NCBI GenBank assembly: GCA_965216105.1
Contig: OZ244147.1
Span: 930,001-994,000 of the forward strand
Length of the DNA stretch: 64,000 nucleotides
Origin: JAALLB01 sp017643495
GTDB lineage: Bacteria > Pseudomonadota > Alphaproteobacteria > Rhizobiales > Rhizobiaceae
Direction: 5' to 3'
In this document: one piece after another, positions 26,708 through 36,323 of the stretch
Layout: every line of letters begins with the position of its first letter
How positions within the stretch are numbered: position 1 is the first letter of the stretch
Notes under the pieces: model-generated
Seen by the model: the letters and a program-made list of their open reading frames with translations, nothing else
Told to the model about the DNA's origin: nothing
The model's database searches: none
Made by a program: the position numbers and the translations under genes

Positions 26708-28534
26708 TCATGAATTGTCTGCAAGCTCCTCGGCAAGGACTTCAAGTTCCAGCCACTCTTCTTCCTTTTCGACAAGCAGTTTCTCACGCTTGGCCAGTTC
26801 ATTGCTCCAGGCAGTGAACTTTTTCGGATCTTCCTCATAGAAGCCGGGTTTTGACAGGGCGGTCTTGAGTCTTCCTATTTCAAACTCGAGTCTCTCGATT
26901 TCCTTCGGCAACTGTTTCAACTGGTGTTGCTGGGGAACCGTCAGTTTCACCTCTGCCGTTTCTTCCTGTCTGCGTTCTCCCTGTTTTGCAGGTTTTTTCT
27001 TTTTGGGGCGGGTTTGCGACGGTTTTTCTTGCGAGCGGGCAGGGTGGTTTTTTTTCTGGGCCAGCATGTCCGAGTAACCACCGGCATATTCCCGCCAAAT
27101 CCCGTCTCCATCACTGGCAATAACGGCTGTACAAACCCGGTCCAGGAAATCGCGGTCATGGCTGACCAGCAGGACCGTTCCGGGGTAATCGGCAAGAAAT
27201 TCCTGCAAAAGATCCAGGGTTTCGAGATCAAGGTCATTGGTAGGTTCATCAAGAACCAGAAAATTTGAAGGCGTGCGAAGCCCTCTTGCCAGCATCAACC
27301 GGCCCCGCTCACCACCCGATAGTGCGTGAATAGGTGTTCGTGCCTGTTCCGGCAGAAAGAGGAAGTCTTTCATGTAGGAATAGACATATTTTGATTCCTC
27401 ACCGATCACGACCGTATCGCCTGTGCCGTCCGTCAATGCATCCTTGAGGGTCCACTCCGGATCAAGCATCTCGCGTTTCTGGTCTATGACAAGAGTTTCG
27501 AGATTGACGCCGAGTTTTACCTTTCCGCTATCGGGTTCAAGTGCACCGGTAATCAGTTTGACCAGTGTCGTCTTTCCCGATCCGTTGGGTCCAACAAGGC
27601 CGATCCTGTCGCCCCGGGAGATGGTAGTGGACAAATCACGGACAACCGTTCGCTCGCCATAGGATTTTGAGACGGAAAACAGCTTTGCGACTAGCTTTCC
27701 TGACGATTCGCCTTCGGCCAGTGTCAGGTTGACGCCACCGGCGACTTTTCTTTCCCCGGCTTTTTCTGCCCGCAGGTCAGCAAGTTCCCGCACCCGCCGC
27801 ATGTTGCGTTTGCGCCGCCCGGAAACGCCGTGGGTTATCCAGTGTTCTTCGCGGACAATCTTGCGGGAAAGCTTGTGACGGTCGTTTTCTTCCTGTTCAA
27901 GCAGGTCATCACGCCAGTCCTCGAATTCGGCAAAACCGGAATCCAGTGTGCGTGACTGCCCTCGGTCCATCCACACGGTTTGTTTCGACAGTGTTTCCAG
28001 AAAACGGCGGTCATGGCTGATCAGGACCAGTGCGGACCGGATATTGCGCAATTTCTGTTCCAGCCACTCAATCACGGGCAGATCCAGATGGTTGGTCGGT
28101 TCATCCAGAAACAGAATGTCAGGATCGGGTGCGATTGCGCGGGCAAGGGCGGCCCGCCGGGCTTCCCCGCCTGAAAGGCTGTCCGTTGATTGCCCGGGAG
28201 ATAGTCCCAGTTCCTCAATCAGAAGGCGGGCAGTGTGCGGATCGCCCTGAGGGCCGAGGGCAGAAAGGACGTATGCCTCGATTGAGGAATATCCGGCAAG
28301 GTCCGGTTCCTGGGGAAGATAGTGGAGCGTGGTTCCCGGTTGAACAAAGCGCTCGCCCTTGTCCGGTTCGATCAGGCCGGCTGCGATCTTCATCAGAGTT
28401 GATTTTCCCGATCCATTGCGGCCGACCAGGCAAAGCCGGTCTTCCGGATGAACCATGAGGTCAGCCCCTTCAAGAAGCGGTGTGCCGCCGAAATTGAGAT
28501 AAATATCGTTGAGAAACAGGATTGGTGTTGCCAT
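26708..28534 (-). CDS. ABC-F family ATPase, Uup-like
   Basis: The product has about 608 residues from the ATG at 28534. Two ATPase domains lack membrane segments: Walker A GRNGSGKST and GPNGSGKTT, signatures LSGGEARRAALARA and LSGGERGRLMLARG, Walker B LFLDEPTNHLD and LVLDEPTNDLD. The C-terminal 70 residues form the charged coiled coil of the Uup branch. ABC-F proteins act on ribosomes or, for Uup, on branched DNA intermediates. Start choice: an upstream in-frame ATG (28570) lacks a good ribosome site. Confidence 0.9.
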   Translation of the reverse strand: MATPILFLNDIYLNFGGTPLLEGADLMVHPEDRLCLVGRNGSGKSTLMKIAAGLIEPDKGERFVQPGTTLHYLPQEPDLAGYSSIEAYVLSALGPQGDPHTARLLIEELGLSPGQSTDSLSGGEARRAALARAIAPDPDILFLDEPTNHLDLPVIEWLEQKLRNIRSALVLISHDRRFLETLSKQTVWMDRGQSRTLDSGFAEFEDWRDDLLEQEENDRHKLSRKIVREEHWITHGVSGRRKRNMRRVRELADLRAEKAGERKVAGGVNLTLAEGESSGKLVAKLFSVSKSYGERTVVRDLSTTISRGDRIGLVGPNGSGKTTLVKLITGALEPDSGKVKLGVNLETLVIDQKREMLDPEWTLKDALTDGTGDTVVIGEESKYVYSYMKDFLFLPEQARTPIHALSGGERGRLMLARGLRTPSNFLVLDEPTNDLDLETLDLLQEFLADYPGTVLLVSHDRDFLDRVCTAVIASDGDGIWREYAGGYSDMLAQKKNHPARSQEKPSQTRPKKKKPAKQGERRQEETAEVKLTVPQQHQLKQLPKEIERLEFEIGRLKTALSKPGFYEEDPKKFTAWSNELAKREKLLVEKEEEWLELEVLAEELADNS

Positions 28535-28798
28535 GAGCGAAGCGATACGCCGTTGGCCATAGAAACTCAAGAATGCTGTTCAGTCTTTGTTTGTGCATGA
28601 ATTGAGAAGGGAAGCAGAAGGGGATTTTCGCACAAATTTTCCGCGACAAACTGCCATAAGGCCCATTCAAGGGTAGACACCCGGATTATTGGATAATAAA
28701 ACCGCCAAAACACGGCTTCACTGGGGGTTCGTGCGCGTGTTTTGTTCTGTGTTATTCTGCGCCGTGCCGAACTTGCTGAAATCGAAAGGATACCATCC

Positions 28799-29368
28799 GT
28801 GGCTGCGAAAACGAAAGCTGGATCACCGGAACCTACCCGCCGGGATTTTCTTTACATAGCAACAGGTGCAATGGGCGCCATTGGTGCAGGCGCTGTTGCC
28901 TGGCCATTGATCCGCCAGATGTCACCGGATGCTTCAACCCTTGCCCTTGCCTCAATCGAGGTTGATGTTTCGGCGATCGAGCCTGGTCAGGCCATCACCG
29001 TAAAATGGCGCGGCAAGCCGATCTTCATTCGTAACCGTACGGACAAGGAAGTCGAGGAAGCTAATTCTGTTGAGCTTTCCGATCTGAAGGATCCGGTTGC
29101 ACGTGTCGCTGATGACGAGGGAATTCCTGCCACGGATCTCAACCGTTCTGCCGGAGAGGGCAAGGAGAACTGGATCGTGATGATCGGTTCATGTACGCAT
29201 CTGGGGTGTGTGCCCGTCGGGCTTGCCGGTGATTTCAACGGTTGGTTCTGTCCCTGTCACGGTTCGCACTACGATACGGCGGGCCGTATCCGCAAAGGTC
29301 CGGCTCCCCTGAACCTGTTGATTCCGCCATATGAGTTCGTCTCTGACGACACCATCAAAATCGGTTAA
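28799..29368 (+). CDS. petA: Ubiquinol-cytochrome c reductase Rieske iron-sulfur subunit
   Basis: The 2Fe-2S subunit of the cytochrome bc1 complex has its cluster motifs CTHLGC (C132, H134, C137) and CPCHGSHYD (C151, C153, H154). A twin-arginine-like membrane anchor leads (TRRDFLYIATGAMGAIGAGA). The start is taken as the GTG at 28799 with AAAGGA nine bases upstream; a longer frame from 28742 adds residues unlike the family. It is the first gene of petABC, with petB 17 bases downstream. Confidence 0.96.
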   Translation: MAAKTKAGSPEPTRRDFLYIATGAMGAIGAGAVAWPLIRQMSPDASTLALASIEVDVSAIEPGQAITVKWRGKPIFIRNRTDKEVEEANSVELSDLKDPVARVADDEGIPATDLNRSAGEGKENWIVMIGSCTHLGCVPVGLAGDFNGWFCPCHGSHYDTAGRIRKGPAPLNLLIPPYEFVSDDTIKIG

Positions 29369-29385
29369 GGTAGAGGAGAATAATC

Positions 29386-30702
29386 ATGAGTGGTGGACAT
29401 TCAGAATACGTTCCAGGCAACGGTTTTTCCAAGTGGCTTGATTCCCGTCTTCCCTTGCCGCGGATGGTCTATGACAGTTTCATTGCCTATCCGGTGCCCC
29501 GCAACCTGAACAGCTGGTACACTTTTGGTGCCATCCTGATGGTCATGCTGGTTGTCATGATCCTGACCGGTGTGACACTTGCAATGCATTACGCAGCTTC
29601 CACGGAGCTTGCTTTCCAGAGTGTCGAACACATCGAACGTGACGTGAATTACGGCTGGCTGATCCGGGGCATACATGCAAATGGTGCCTCAATGTTCTTC
29701 ATTGCCGTCTATATCCACATGTTCCGCGGCATGTATTATGGCTCGTACAAGGAGCCTCGCGAAGTGCTTTGGATCCTGGGCGTCCTCATCTTCCTGCTGA
29801 TGATGGCAACCGCTTTCATGGGGTATGTCCTTCCCTGGGGACAGATGAGCTTCTGGGGCGCGACCGTGATTACCGGCTTCTTCTCGGCAATTCCGCTGAT
29901 TGGTGAAGGTATCCAGCAATGGCTTCTTGGCGGCTTTGCAGTCGACAATGCCACTCTGAACCGCTTCTTCTCACTGCATTACCTGTTGCCGTTCATGATT
30001 GCCGGTGTGGTGATCCTGCATGTTTGGGCCCTGCATGTGACAGGCCAGACCAATCCGACGGGTGTTGAAGTCAAGAACATGCGCAAGGAAACGGTGCCCT
30101 TTACACCTTTCGCAACCATCAAGGATGCACTGGCGATTGTCATCTTCCTGCTGTTCTTCGGCTGGTTTGTGTTCTATCTGCCAGACTTCCTCGGTCACCC
30201 GGACAACTACATTCCGGCTGATCCGCTGAAAACACCTGCCCACATTGTTCCTGAATGGTACTTCCTGCCGTTCTACGCAATCCTGCGCGCGATAACGTTC
30301 AATATCGGTATTCCGTTCACCGACATTGTGCTGATCGACTCAAAGCTTGGCGGTGTCATTGCAATGTTTGCCTCAATCGCGGTGATGTTCTTCCTACCAT
30401 GGCTGGACACATCAAAGGTGCGTTCGGGCAACTATCGTCCAATGTTCAAGATCTGCTTCATCCTGTTCGCAATTGCGTGTGTGGCCCTTGGCTATCTGGG
30501 ATCACGCCCTGCAGAAGGCATTTACACAATCCTGTCGCAGTTCTTCACAGCATACTATTTTGCGCACTTCCTGATCATTCTTCCGATACTCGGCAGAATC
30601 GAGAAACCGGACGAACTGCCACCAAGCATCGCGGATGCGGTTCTTGACGAACCAGCCAAGGCCGGTCGTGGCCGTGCTTCCTCACCGCAGCCTGCCGAAT
30701 AA
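29386..30702 (+). CDS. petB: Cytochrome b of the bc1 complex
   Basis: This 438-residue integral membrane subunit carries both b haems and the two quinone sites. The Qo-site motif PEWYFLPFYAILRAI and the haem-binding helices with paired histidines (AMHYAAS ... GIHANGASMFF; LHYLLPFMIAGVVILHVWAL) are intact. About eight membrane segments are seen. Its length is that of a non-fused cytochrome b, so cytochrome c1 is separate. It is followed by petC after 19 bases. Confidence 0.97.
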   Translation: MSGGHSEYVPGNGFSKWLDSRLPLPRMVYDSFIAYPVPRNLNSWYTFGAILMVMLVVMILTGVTLAMHYAASTELAFQSVEHIERDVNYGWLIRGIHANGASMFFIAVYIHMFRGMYYGSYKEPREVLWILGVLIFLLMMATAFMGYVLPWGQMSFWGATVITGFFSAIPLIGEGIQQWLLGGFAVDNATLNRFFSLHYLLPFMIAGVVILHVWALHVTGQTNPTGVEVKNMRKETVPFTPFATIKDALAIVIFLLFFGWFVFYLPDFLGHPDNYIPADPLKTPAHIVPEWYFLPFYAILRAITFNIGIPFTDIVLIDSKLGGVIAMFASIAVMFFLPWLDTSKVRSGNYRPMFKICFILFAIACVALGYLGSRPAEGIYTILSQFFTAYYFAHFLIILPILGRIEKPDELPPSIADAVLDEPAKAGRGRASSPQPAE

Positions 30703-30721
30703 AGCCCGGAGACAAACAATC

Positions 30722-31567
30722 ATGAAACTTCAATTCCCGAGAATTGCCGGACTTGCGTTGGCAGCCCTGCTGACCATGGGAACCGGTTCTGCGTTTGCCG
30801 CGGGTGCGGAGCATTATCCGATCAAGGAACCCAAGCATGTGGACTGGAGCTTCTCCGGCCCCATGGGTACATGGGATCTTGGCCAGTTGCAGCGCGGTTA
30901 CAAGGTTTATGCAGAAGTCTGTGCGGCCTGTCATTCCATCGACCTTGTTGCATTTCGCAATTTAGGTGAGTTGGGCTTCAGTGAGGCCCAGGTAAAGGCG
31001 ATTGCTGCCGAGTTCGAAGTTGAAGACGGACCGAACAGCGATGGCGAGATGTTTGACCGCACGGCTGTCCCTGCTGACAAGATACCCGGGCCTTATGCCA
31101 ACTCGCAGGAGGCTGCTGTCGCCAATAACGGTGCGGTGCCGCCTGACTTCTCATTGCTCGCAAAGGCGCGTGCGCCAGAGCGCGGTTTCCCGAACTTCGT
31201 GTTCGACATTTTCACAATGTATGCGGAAAACGGTCCTGACTACATCTACTCATTGCTGACCGGTTACGAAGAAGCTCCGGAAGGCAGGGAGATTCCTGAA
31301 GGAACCCATTACAATCCGTATTTCATCGCCGGTCCCGCACTTGCCATGGCAAGTCCGCTGAGTGATGGCATTGTCAGTTATGATGACGGTTCGCCGGAAA
31401 CTCTTGACCAGTATTCCAAAGACGTATCGGCCTTCATGATGTGGGCAGCGGAACCATCACTTGATGAACGCAAGTCGCTCGGTTTCCGTGTAATGATCTT
31501 TCTGCTCATTTTCTCGGTTCTGCTTTATCTGACCAAGAAAAAGGTATTTCAGAGCCTGAAGAAATAA
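30722..31567 (+). CDS. petC: Cytochrome c1 of the bc1 complex
   Basis: The 281-residue product has a signal peptide (cleaved near GSAFAAG), a haem c site CAACH at residues 67-71, the axial methionine region LAMASPL, and a C-terminal membrane anchor near residues 255-275 (MIFLLIFSVLLYL). It completes petABC and passes electrons from the Rieske centre to cytochrome c. A strong terminator follows after 23 bases. Confidence 0.97.
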   Translation: MKLQFPRIAGLALAALLTMGTGSAFAAGAEHYPIKEPKHVDWSFSGPMGTWDLGQLQRGYKVYAEVCAACHSIDLVAFRNLGELGFSEAQVKAIAAEFEVEDGPNSDGEMFDRTAVPADKIPGPYANSQEAAVANNGAVPPDFSLLAKARAPERGFPNFVFDIFTMYAENGPDYIYSLLTGYEEAPEGREIPEGTHYNPYFIAGPALAMASPLSDGIVSYDDGSPETLDQYSKDVSAFMMWAAEPSLDERKSLGFRVMIFLLIFSVLLYLTKKKVFQSLKK

Positions 31568-31590
31568 GCTTCTGATTGCATTCAAATTGA

Positions 31591-31618
31591 AAAGCCCGGT
31601 TTGTTGCCGGGCTTTTTT
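31591..31618 (+). terminator. Rho-independent terminator of petABC
   Basis: AAAGCCCGG and CCGGGCTTT pair as a 9-bp stem with a seven-base loop and a run of T residues. It lies 23 bases after the petC stop. Confidence 0.95.
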
Positions 31619-31639
31619 GTTTCAGTTGTCGATTTCTGC

Positions 31640-32188
31640 CTAAAAGCCGACCGGTGATCCCCAGGCGTCTATGCCGGTTCCCGAGCTTGTCCTTACCTGT
31701 GCATCGTAGGAGGCCAGAGTTTGTTGAACACGTGCCTGGTCTTGGCACTTCCGGAAAATACCACCGATATACGAAATGCACTTGCTGAAAGTGCCGGGCA
31801 CACTGCCTGTTGCCCAGTCCTTGACCAGACCGTCTTGCCCAACCTTGAAATAGGAGAGGCGGTAGTTTGTCACGGTCTTGTTTGAAGCAACAATTCCACC
31901 GAAATCGGAACTGGTCTCTGCTTGTGCGGCCGGTGCAATATGACGATAAAGCCTGGTGCCGTCTGCATAGGTTGAAGTACCTATCAAGTGGCCGTAACCG
32001 GTCTGGCTTGTTGAGAGGCTGTCGAGGGGCTGGTTACCCAGGGCAGCAACCCTTGAATAGGGCTTTCCCATGGCCCAGCTTGTGGTTGAGCGGTTTGCCG
32101 CGTTCTCGATTTTCCCAGCCGTCTGGGAGCAGCCGACCAGCAATGTGGCCACGATCAGCAACGCTGCAGACCCTTTCAACCTGTGCAT
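31640..32188 (-). CDS. Putative lipoprotein of unknown function
   Basis: The 182-residue product starts with a lipoprotein signal (MHRLKGSAALLIVATLLVGC), with the modified cysteine at residue 20. The mature part has no family I recognise. The segment TNYRLSYFKVGQDGLVKDWA resembles the C-terminal beta-rich part of small outer-membrane lipoproteins of the SmpA/OmlA kind, but the match is too weak to name. An alternative ATG lies at 32200. It is convergent with petABC. Confidence 0.7.
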   Translation of the reverse strand: MHRLKGSAALLIVATLLVGCSQTAGKIENAANRSTTSWAMGKPYSRVAALGNQPLDSLSTSQTGYGHLIGTSTYADGTRLYRHIAPAAQAETSSDFGGIVASNKTVTNYRLSYFKVGQDGLVKDWATGSVPGTFSKCISYIGGIFRKCQDQARVQQTLASYDAQVRTSSGTGIDAWGSPVGF

Positions 32189-32319
32189 GAATTTCTCCAA
32201 TGTATTGTTTGTTTTTGGAACCCTAAAACGCTATGAAACCGGGGGTGACCGGGATGTGCGGTTTTGCACATGATATCTGTCAAGCCTCTGCTTTTGCACG
32301 TAACGGAGACTGAAGTTTT

Positions 32320-32865
32320 ATGGAATATTCGCTCAGGGCTCAACTTGAGAATTCAATTCGTGCGATCCCCGATCATCCGGAAGAAGGTATCATCTTTCGC
32401 GACATCACGACCCTCCTGGGAGATGCATCGGCTTTCCGTCGTTCCGTTGATGAACTGGTCCATCCTTACAGTGGAGCAAACATCGACTACGTTGCCGGTA
32501 TCGAAGCGCGGGGCTTCATACTCGGCGGTGCAATGGCACACCAATTGTCTTGCGGGTTTGTACCGGTTCGCAAGAAGGGCAAGCTCCCCCATGACACGCT
32601 GTGCATGGAATACGAGCTGGAATACGGTGTCGACGAAATAGAGATCCACAAGGATGCCGTGAAGCCGGGAGACCGTGTGCTGCTGGTTGATGACCTGATT
32701 GCGACAGGCGGAACGGCAGAGGCCGCAGTGAAACTGCTTGAACAGCTCGATGCAACCATTGTTGCAGCCTGTTTTGTGGTTGATTTGCCCGAGCTTGGCG
32801 GACGCACACGCCTCAAAGACATGGGCATTCCGGTTCGTACACTCGTTGAGTTCACAGGAAAATAA
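32320..32865 (+). CDS. apt: Adenine phosphoribosyltransferase
   Basis: Apt makes AMP from adenine and PRPP in purine salvage. The 181-residue product has the PRPP motif VLLVDDLIATGGTAEAA (about residues 124-140), the flexible loop region RKKGKLPHDTLCMEYELEYG, and the N-terminal IPDHPEEGIIFRDITTLL. It is cytoplasmic. Purine salvage links it to the prs gene, which lies about 6 kb away on the other strand. Confidence 0.96.
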   Translation: MEYSLRAQLENSIRAIPDHPEEGIIFRDITTLLGDASAFRRSVDELVHPYSGANIDYVAGIEARGFILGGAMAHQLSCGFVPVRKKGKLPHDTLCMEYELEYGVDEIEIHKDAVKPGDRVLLVDDLIATGGTAEAAVKLLEQLDATIVAACFVVDLPELGGRTRLKDMGIPVRTLVEFTGK

Positions 32866-32946
32866 AAACCCCACTTGTCGCATCCAGACCTTTTCCTTTT
32901 CATGGGATAGGGTCAGCTTTTTCGTTGAACAAGAACGGGTATGCAC

Positions 32947-33903
32947 ATGAAAACAGGGTTTGTCGGACTGGGAAATGTAGGCGCAAAGCTTGCCGGTAGC
33001 CTGTTGCGCAATGGTCATGATCTCATGGTTCTGGATCTGGACCAGAACAAGGTTGCAAACTTTGTGGAACGGGGAGCAAAGGCAGCCAAATCCCCACTCG
33101 ACCTTGCTGTCAATTGTGACCTTGTAATCACCTGTCTGCCCAGTCCGGAAGCATGTTCGCAGGTAATGGAAGCAGAAGACGGCATTCTGGCAGGCCTGGC
33201 ACCAGGAAAAATCTGGGCGGAAATGTCCACTACAGATGCGGACGAGATCAGGCGCATAGCGGCACTTGTAGAAGAAAAGGGGGCCTCTGTCATAGAGTGT
33301 CCTGTATCGGGAGGGTGCCATCGTGCGGCAACCGGCAATATCTCCATCTTTGCCGGAGGTTCGCGGGAGACCTTTGAACAGATGCTACCGGTGTTAACAA
33401 CGCTTGGCCGTCGTGTCCTTCATACTGGCCCGATTGGCTCTGCTTCCATCCTGAAGGTGATGACCAATTATCTGGCAACTGCAAACCTGCTTACTGTCTG
33501 TGAAGCAATGACAACCATGAAAGCCGCCGGAATTGATCTGGCCACCACCTATGAGGCGATTGCCATTTCTTCGGGCACGTCATTCGTGGCGGAGACTGAA
33601 GGGCAAGTCATTCTCAATGGCTCAAGAGACATTTCATTCACCATGGATCTTGTGAAAAAGGATATCGGCCTGTTTCAGATTCTTGCCGAGAAATATTCGG
33701 TTCCCCTGGAAATATCCCCCCTGATGGTGGACATATTCAATGACGGAATTGAACGCTACGGTCCCCGTGAACTTTCGCCGAACATCATTCGCAGGCTGGA
33801 AGACGCGACAGGCCTGTCCATCCTGGCGGACGGTTTTCCTGCGCAGATGGAAGATGATGAGCCGGAAGAGGCAGGGTATGAGGTTGTGCCGAAACGGTGT
33901 TAA
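32947..33903 (+). CDS. NAD(P)-dependent 3-hydroxyacid dehydrogenase (HIBADH family)
   Basis: The 318-residue product has the Rossmann start FVGLGNVGAKLAGSLL, the substrate-binding signature ECPVSGGCHRAATGNISIFA, and the catalytic lysine region KVMTNYLATANLLTVCEAM. The family oxidises 3-hydroxyisobutyrate, tartronate semialdehyde, 6-phosphogluconate and related compounds; the exact substrate is not evident. The start is taken at the second ATG (32947). It is the only metabolic gene between apt and the DUF599 gene. Confidence 0.88.
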   Translation: MKTGFVGLGNVGAKLAGSLLRNGHDLMVLDLDQNKVANFVERGAKAAKSPLDLAVNCDLVITCLPSPEACSQVMEAEDGILAGLAPGKIWAEMSTTDADEIRRIAALVEEKGASVIECPVSGGCHRAATGNISIFAGGSRETFEQMLPVLTTLGRRVLHTGPIGSASILKVMTNYLATANLLTVCEAMTTMKAAGIDLATTYEAIAISSGTSFVAETEGQVILNGSRDISFTMDLVKKDIGLFQILAEKYSVPLEISPLMVDIFNDGIERYGPRELSPNIIRRLEDATGLSILADGFPAQMEDDEPEEAGYEVVPKRC

Positions 33904-33992
33904 ATTCAGTCAGGCGGGAGCAGCATCTTTGAGCAATTCCCTGTTGGAACAAGGGGCGAACGGTTCTATCCTGCATTTAAACCGGATACGCC

Positions 33993-34697
33993 ATGCGCCA
34001 GCTACTCAATGACATACCGTTAATCGACCAGGTCGCCCTTTGCCTGTGCATTGCGATCTGGGTAATGTTCGAGATCGTCAACGATCACACGCGTTTCCGT
34101 TTCAATTCTCTTTCAGGCTTGATGGCGCGGAAGCGGCGGGAATGGATGCTTGTTCTTGCCGACCGTGAACTGCGAATTGTCGATACATCGATCATAGCAG
34201 GCCTCCAGAATGGTACGGTGTTCTTTGCCTCGACCTGCATCTTTGCCATTGGAGGGTGTTTTGCCCTGATCAATTCAGCGGATGTGGCGCTTGATATTTA
34301 CCGGGATCTTTCAATCGAAGAGCCCCTTTCGCGCAGTGTTTTTGAAATGAAGGTGCTGGGGCTAGCCCTGATCTTCATTTATTCGTTTTTCAAGTTTGCC
34401 TGGTCGGCAAGGCTGTTCAACTATTGTGCGATCCTGATCGGTTCAGTTCGCCAACCCAGTGACGCCGAGCAGGCAGAGCGGCGCAAACAGGCGCTTGTCG
34501 CAGCCGAGGTCAACATTATTGCCTCACGCCATTTCACGGCAGGGTTGCGCGGGATATTTTTTGCCCTTGGATATCTTGGCTGGTTTATCGGGCCTTACAT
34601 GCTGGTCGCGACAACAGTGTTTGTGTTGGTGGTGCTGGTCCGCCGCCAGTATTTTTCACAGGCAAGGAAAGTGCTGCTTGATGAGCAACTGCCCTAG
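33993..34697 (+). CDS. DUF599 membrane protein
   Basis: The 234-residue protein matches DUF599 and has four to five membrane segments (about residues 10-30, 65-85, 115-135, 185-225). A conserved aspartate/arginine pair occurs in MLVLADRELRIVDTSIIAGL. The function of DUF599 is unknown. It is preceded by a 90-base gap and is convergent with ychF. Confidence 0.8.
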   Translation: MRQLLNDIPLIDQVALCLCIAIWVMFEIVNDHTRFRFNSLSGLMARKRREWMLVLADRELRIVDTSIIAGLQNGTVFFASTCIFAIGGCFALINSADVALDIYRDLSIEEPLSRSVFEMKVLGLALIFIYSFFKFAWSARLFNYCAILIGSVRQPSDAEQAERRKQALVAAEVNIIASRHFTAGLRGIFFALGYLGWFIGPYMLVATTVFVLVVLVRRQYFSQARKVLLDEQLP

Positions 34698-34733
34698 GGC
34701 ATTCAACTTTGCAAAAAGAAGCCCGTTCCGGGT

Positions 34734-35837
34734 TCAGACGTTGAACTTGAACAGCATGATATCACCGTCCTGAACGATGTAATCCTTGCCTTCGTCGCGT
34801 GACTTGCCTGCCTCTTTCGCAGCGGTTTCCCCACCAAGGGCAACATAATCCTCATAGGCAATCGTCTGCGCGCGAATAAAGCCCTTTTCGAAATCCGTAT
34901 GGATCACACCGGCTGCCTGGGGTGCACGTGAGCCCTGTTTGACCGTCCATGCCCGCGTTTCCTTCGGACCCGCGGTGAAATAGGTGATCAATTCCAGAAG
35001 CCCGTATCCTGCTGCAATCAGGCGGTCCAGTCCGGATGCTTCGAGCCCGTTCATTTCCAGATATTCCGGCTGCTCTTCATCAGGCAGTTGGGCGATTTCT
35101 TCTTCAATCGCTGCCGAGATCACAACCGTGCCCGCACCTTCTGCCTTCGCCAGTTCTTCAACCTGCGCACTTTGTTCGTTGCCGTCCGCAGCCTCGGCTT
35201 CGCTTACGTTGCAGACATAGAGAACAGGTTTTGACGTGAGCAGGTTCAGGCCGCGGAGTGTTTTCAACGCTTCCTGATCCATGTCCTTGAGCAACAACCT
35301 TGCGGGTTTGCCTTCCTGAAGCAGTTCTATCGCTGCTTCCATGACAGGGAGTACGGCAACCGCTTCCTTGTCCTTCGCGCTGGCCTGCTTGCGGATGCGG
35401 TCAACGCGTTTTTCCAGGCTTTCCAGATCGGCCAGCATCAACTCGGTTTCGATTGTGCTTGCATCCTCGACAGGATTTATACGGCCTTCAACATGGGTGA
35501 TGTCGTCATCTTCGAAGCATCGCAATACGTGCACAATTGCATCGACTTCACGAATATTGGCCAGGAACTGGTTGCCCAGCCCTTCGCCTTTCGATGCGCC
35601 CTTTACCAGCCCTGCAATGTCGACAAATGAAATACGGGTTGGGATGACTTCCTTGGAGCCTGCAATGCCTGCAATCTTTGCCAGCCGGTCATCAGGAACG
35701 GCGACTTCACCGGTATTGGGTTCAATCGTGCAGAACGGATAATTGGCAGCCTGTGCGGCGGCTGTCTTGGTCAGTGCGTTGAAAAGCGTGGATTTGCCTA
35801 CATTCGGCAATCCGACAATACCGCATTTAAATCCCAT
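34734..35837 (-). CDS. ychF: Redox-regulated ATPase YchF (OBG family)
   Basis: The 367-residue product shows the P-loop GLPNVGKSTLFNAL, the switch region DIAGLVKGASKGEGLGNQF, and a C-terminal TGS domain (VIHTDFEKGFIRAQTIAYED). It lacks the NKXD guanine specificity motif, which fits its preference for ATP. It binds ribosomes and affects stress responses. It is the last gene of a minus-strand run. Confidence 0.95.
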   Translation of the reverse strand: MGFKCGIVGLPNVGKSTLFNALTKTAAAQAANYPFCTIEPNTGEVAVPDDRLAKIAGIAGSKEVIPTRISFVDIAGLVKGASKGEGLGNQFLANIREVDAIVHVLRCFEDDDITHVEGRINPVEDASTIETELMLADLESLEKRVDRIRKQASAKDKEAVAVLPVMEAAIELLQEGKPARLLLKDMDQEALKTLRGLNLLTSKPVLYVCNVSEAEAADGNEQSAQVEELAKAEGAGTVVISAAIEEEIAQLPDEEQPEYLEMNGLEASGLDRLIAAGYGLLELITYFTAGPKETRAWTVKQGSRAPQAAGVIHTDFEKGFIRAQTIAYEDYVALGGETAAKEAGKSRDEGKDYIVQDGDIMLFKFNV

Positions 35838-35916
35838 AAAACGGGTCCTTCAGATGGGTGGAGAGATATTTTGCCATGCTTTAGTGCATGCGAACGGTCA
35901 GGGCAAGGGTTGGTGT

Positions 35917-36303
35917 TCAGCCAACCGCCTTGACATAATACCAACGGCCGTCACGTTTGCGGAAAAGACTGTTTTCCACCTGTTCCTGAAGCCTTCCATT
36001 GGCCATTGAGCGGGCGTTGAACAAAACCGTGCCCCTGCTGTCCTGCTCCGATCCACCGCCGATGTCGTAGATTGACAGTCCGAGCCACAAGCTGTTCTCG
36101 GCGCGTGAACGGTGAGCGATCTCGTCAAAATGTTTCTGGTTCGGCGGCCAGAGCGTCTCGCGCAGATAGGCGATTTCCTGCTTGACAAACGCACTGTAGC
36201 GCGACCGCATCAATTGTTCAGCAGTCGCCGGGAATGACTTGCCCTTGTGAAACGGTTCACAACAGGTTTCATAGGGCGAGGTAGAGCCGCAAGGACAAGG
36301 CAT
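35917..36303 (-). CDS. YchJ family protein with N-terminal SEC-C motif
   Basis: The 128-residue product begins with the metal-binding SEC-C-type motif MPCPCGSTSPYETCCEPFHK and continues with the YchJ/UPF0225 domain (AEQLMRSRYSAFVKQEIAYL ... TLWP). The family is found across proteobacteria and has no established role. It sits 20 bases upstream of the pth 3' end on the same strand, which is a conserved neighbourhood with ychF and pth. Confidence 0.88.
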   Translation of the reverse strand: MPCPCGSTSPYETCCEPFHKGKSFPATAEQLMRSRYSAFVKQEIAYLRETLWPPNQKHFDEIAHRSRAENSLWLGLSIYDIGGGSEQDSRGTVLFNARSMANGRLQEQVENSLFRKRDGRWYYVKAVG

Positions 36304-36323
36304 GGCCGAGTATCCGTATTATG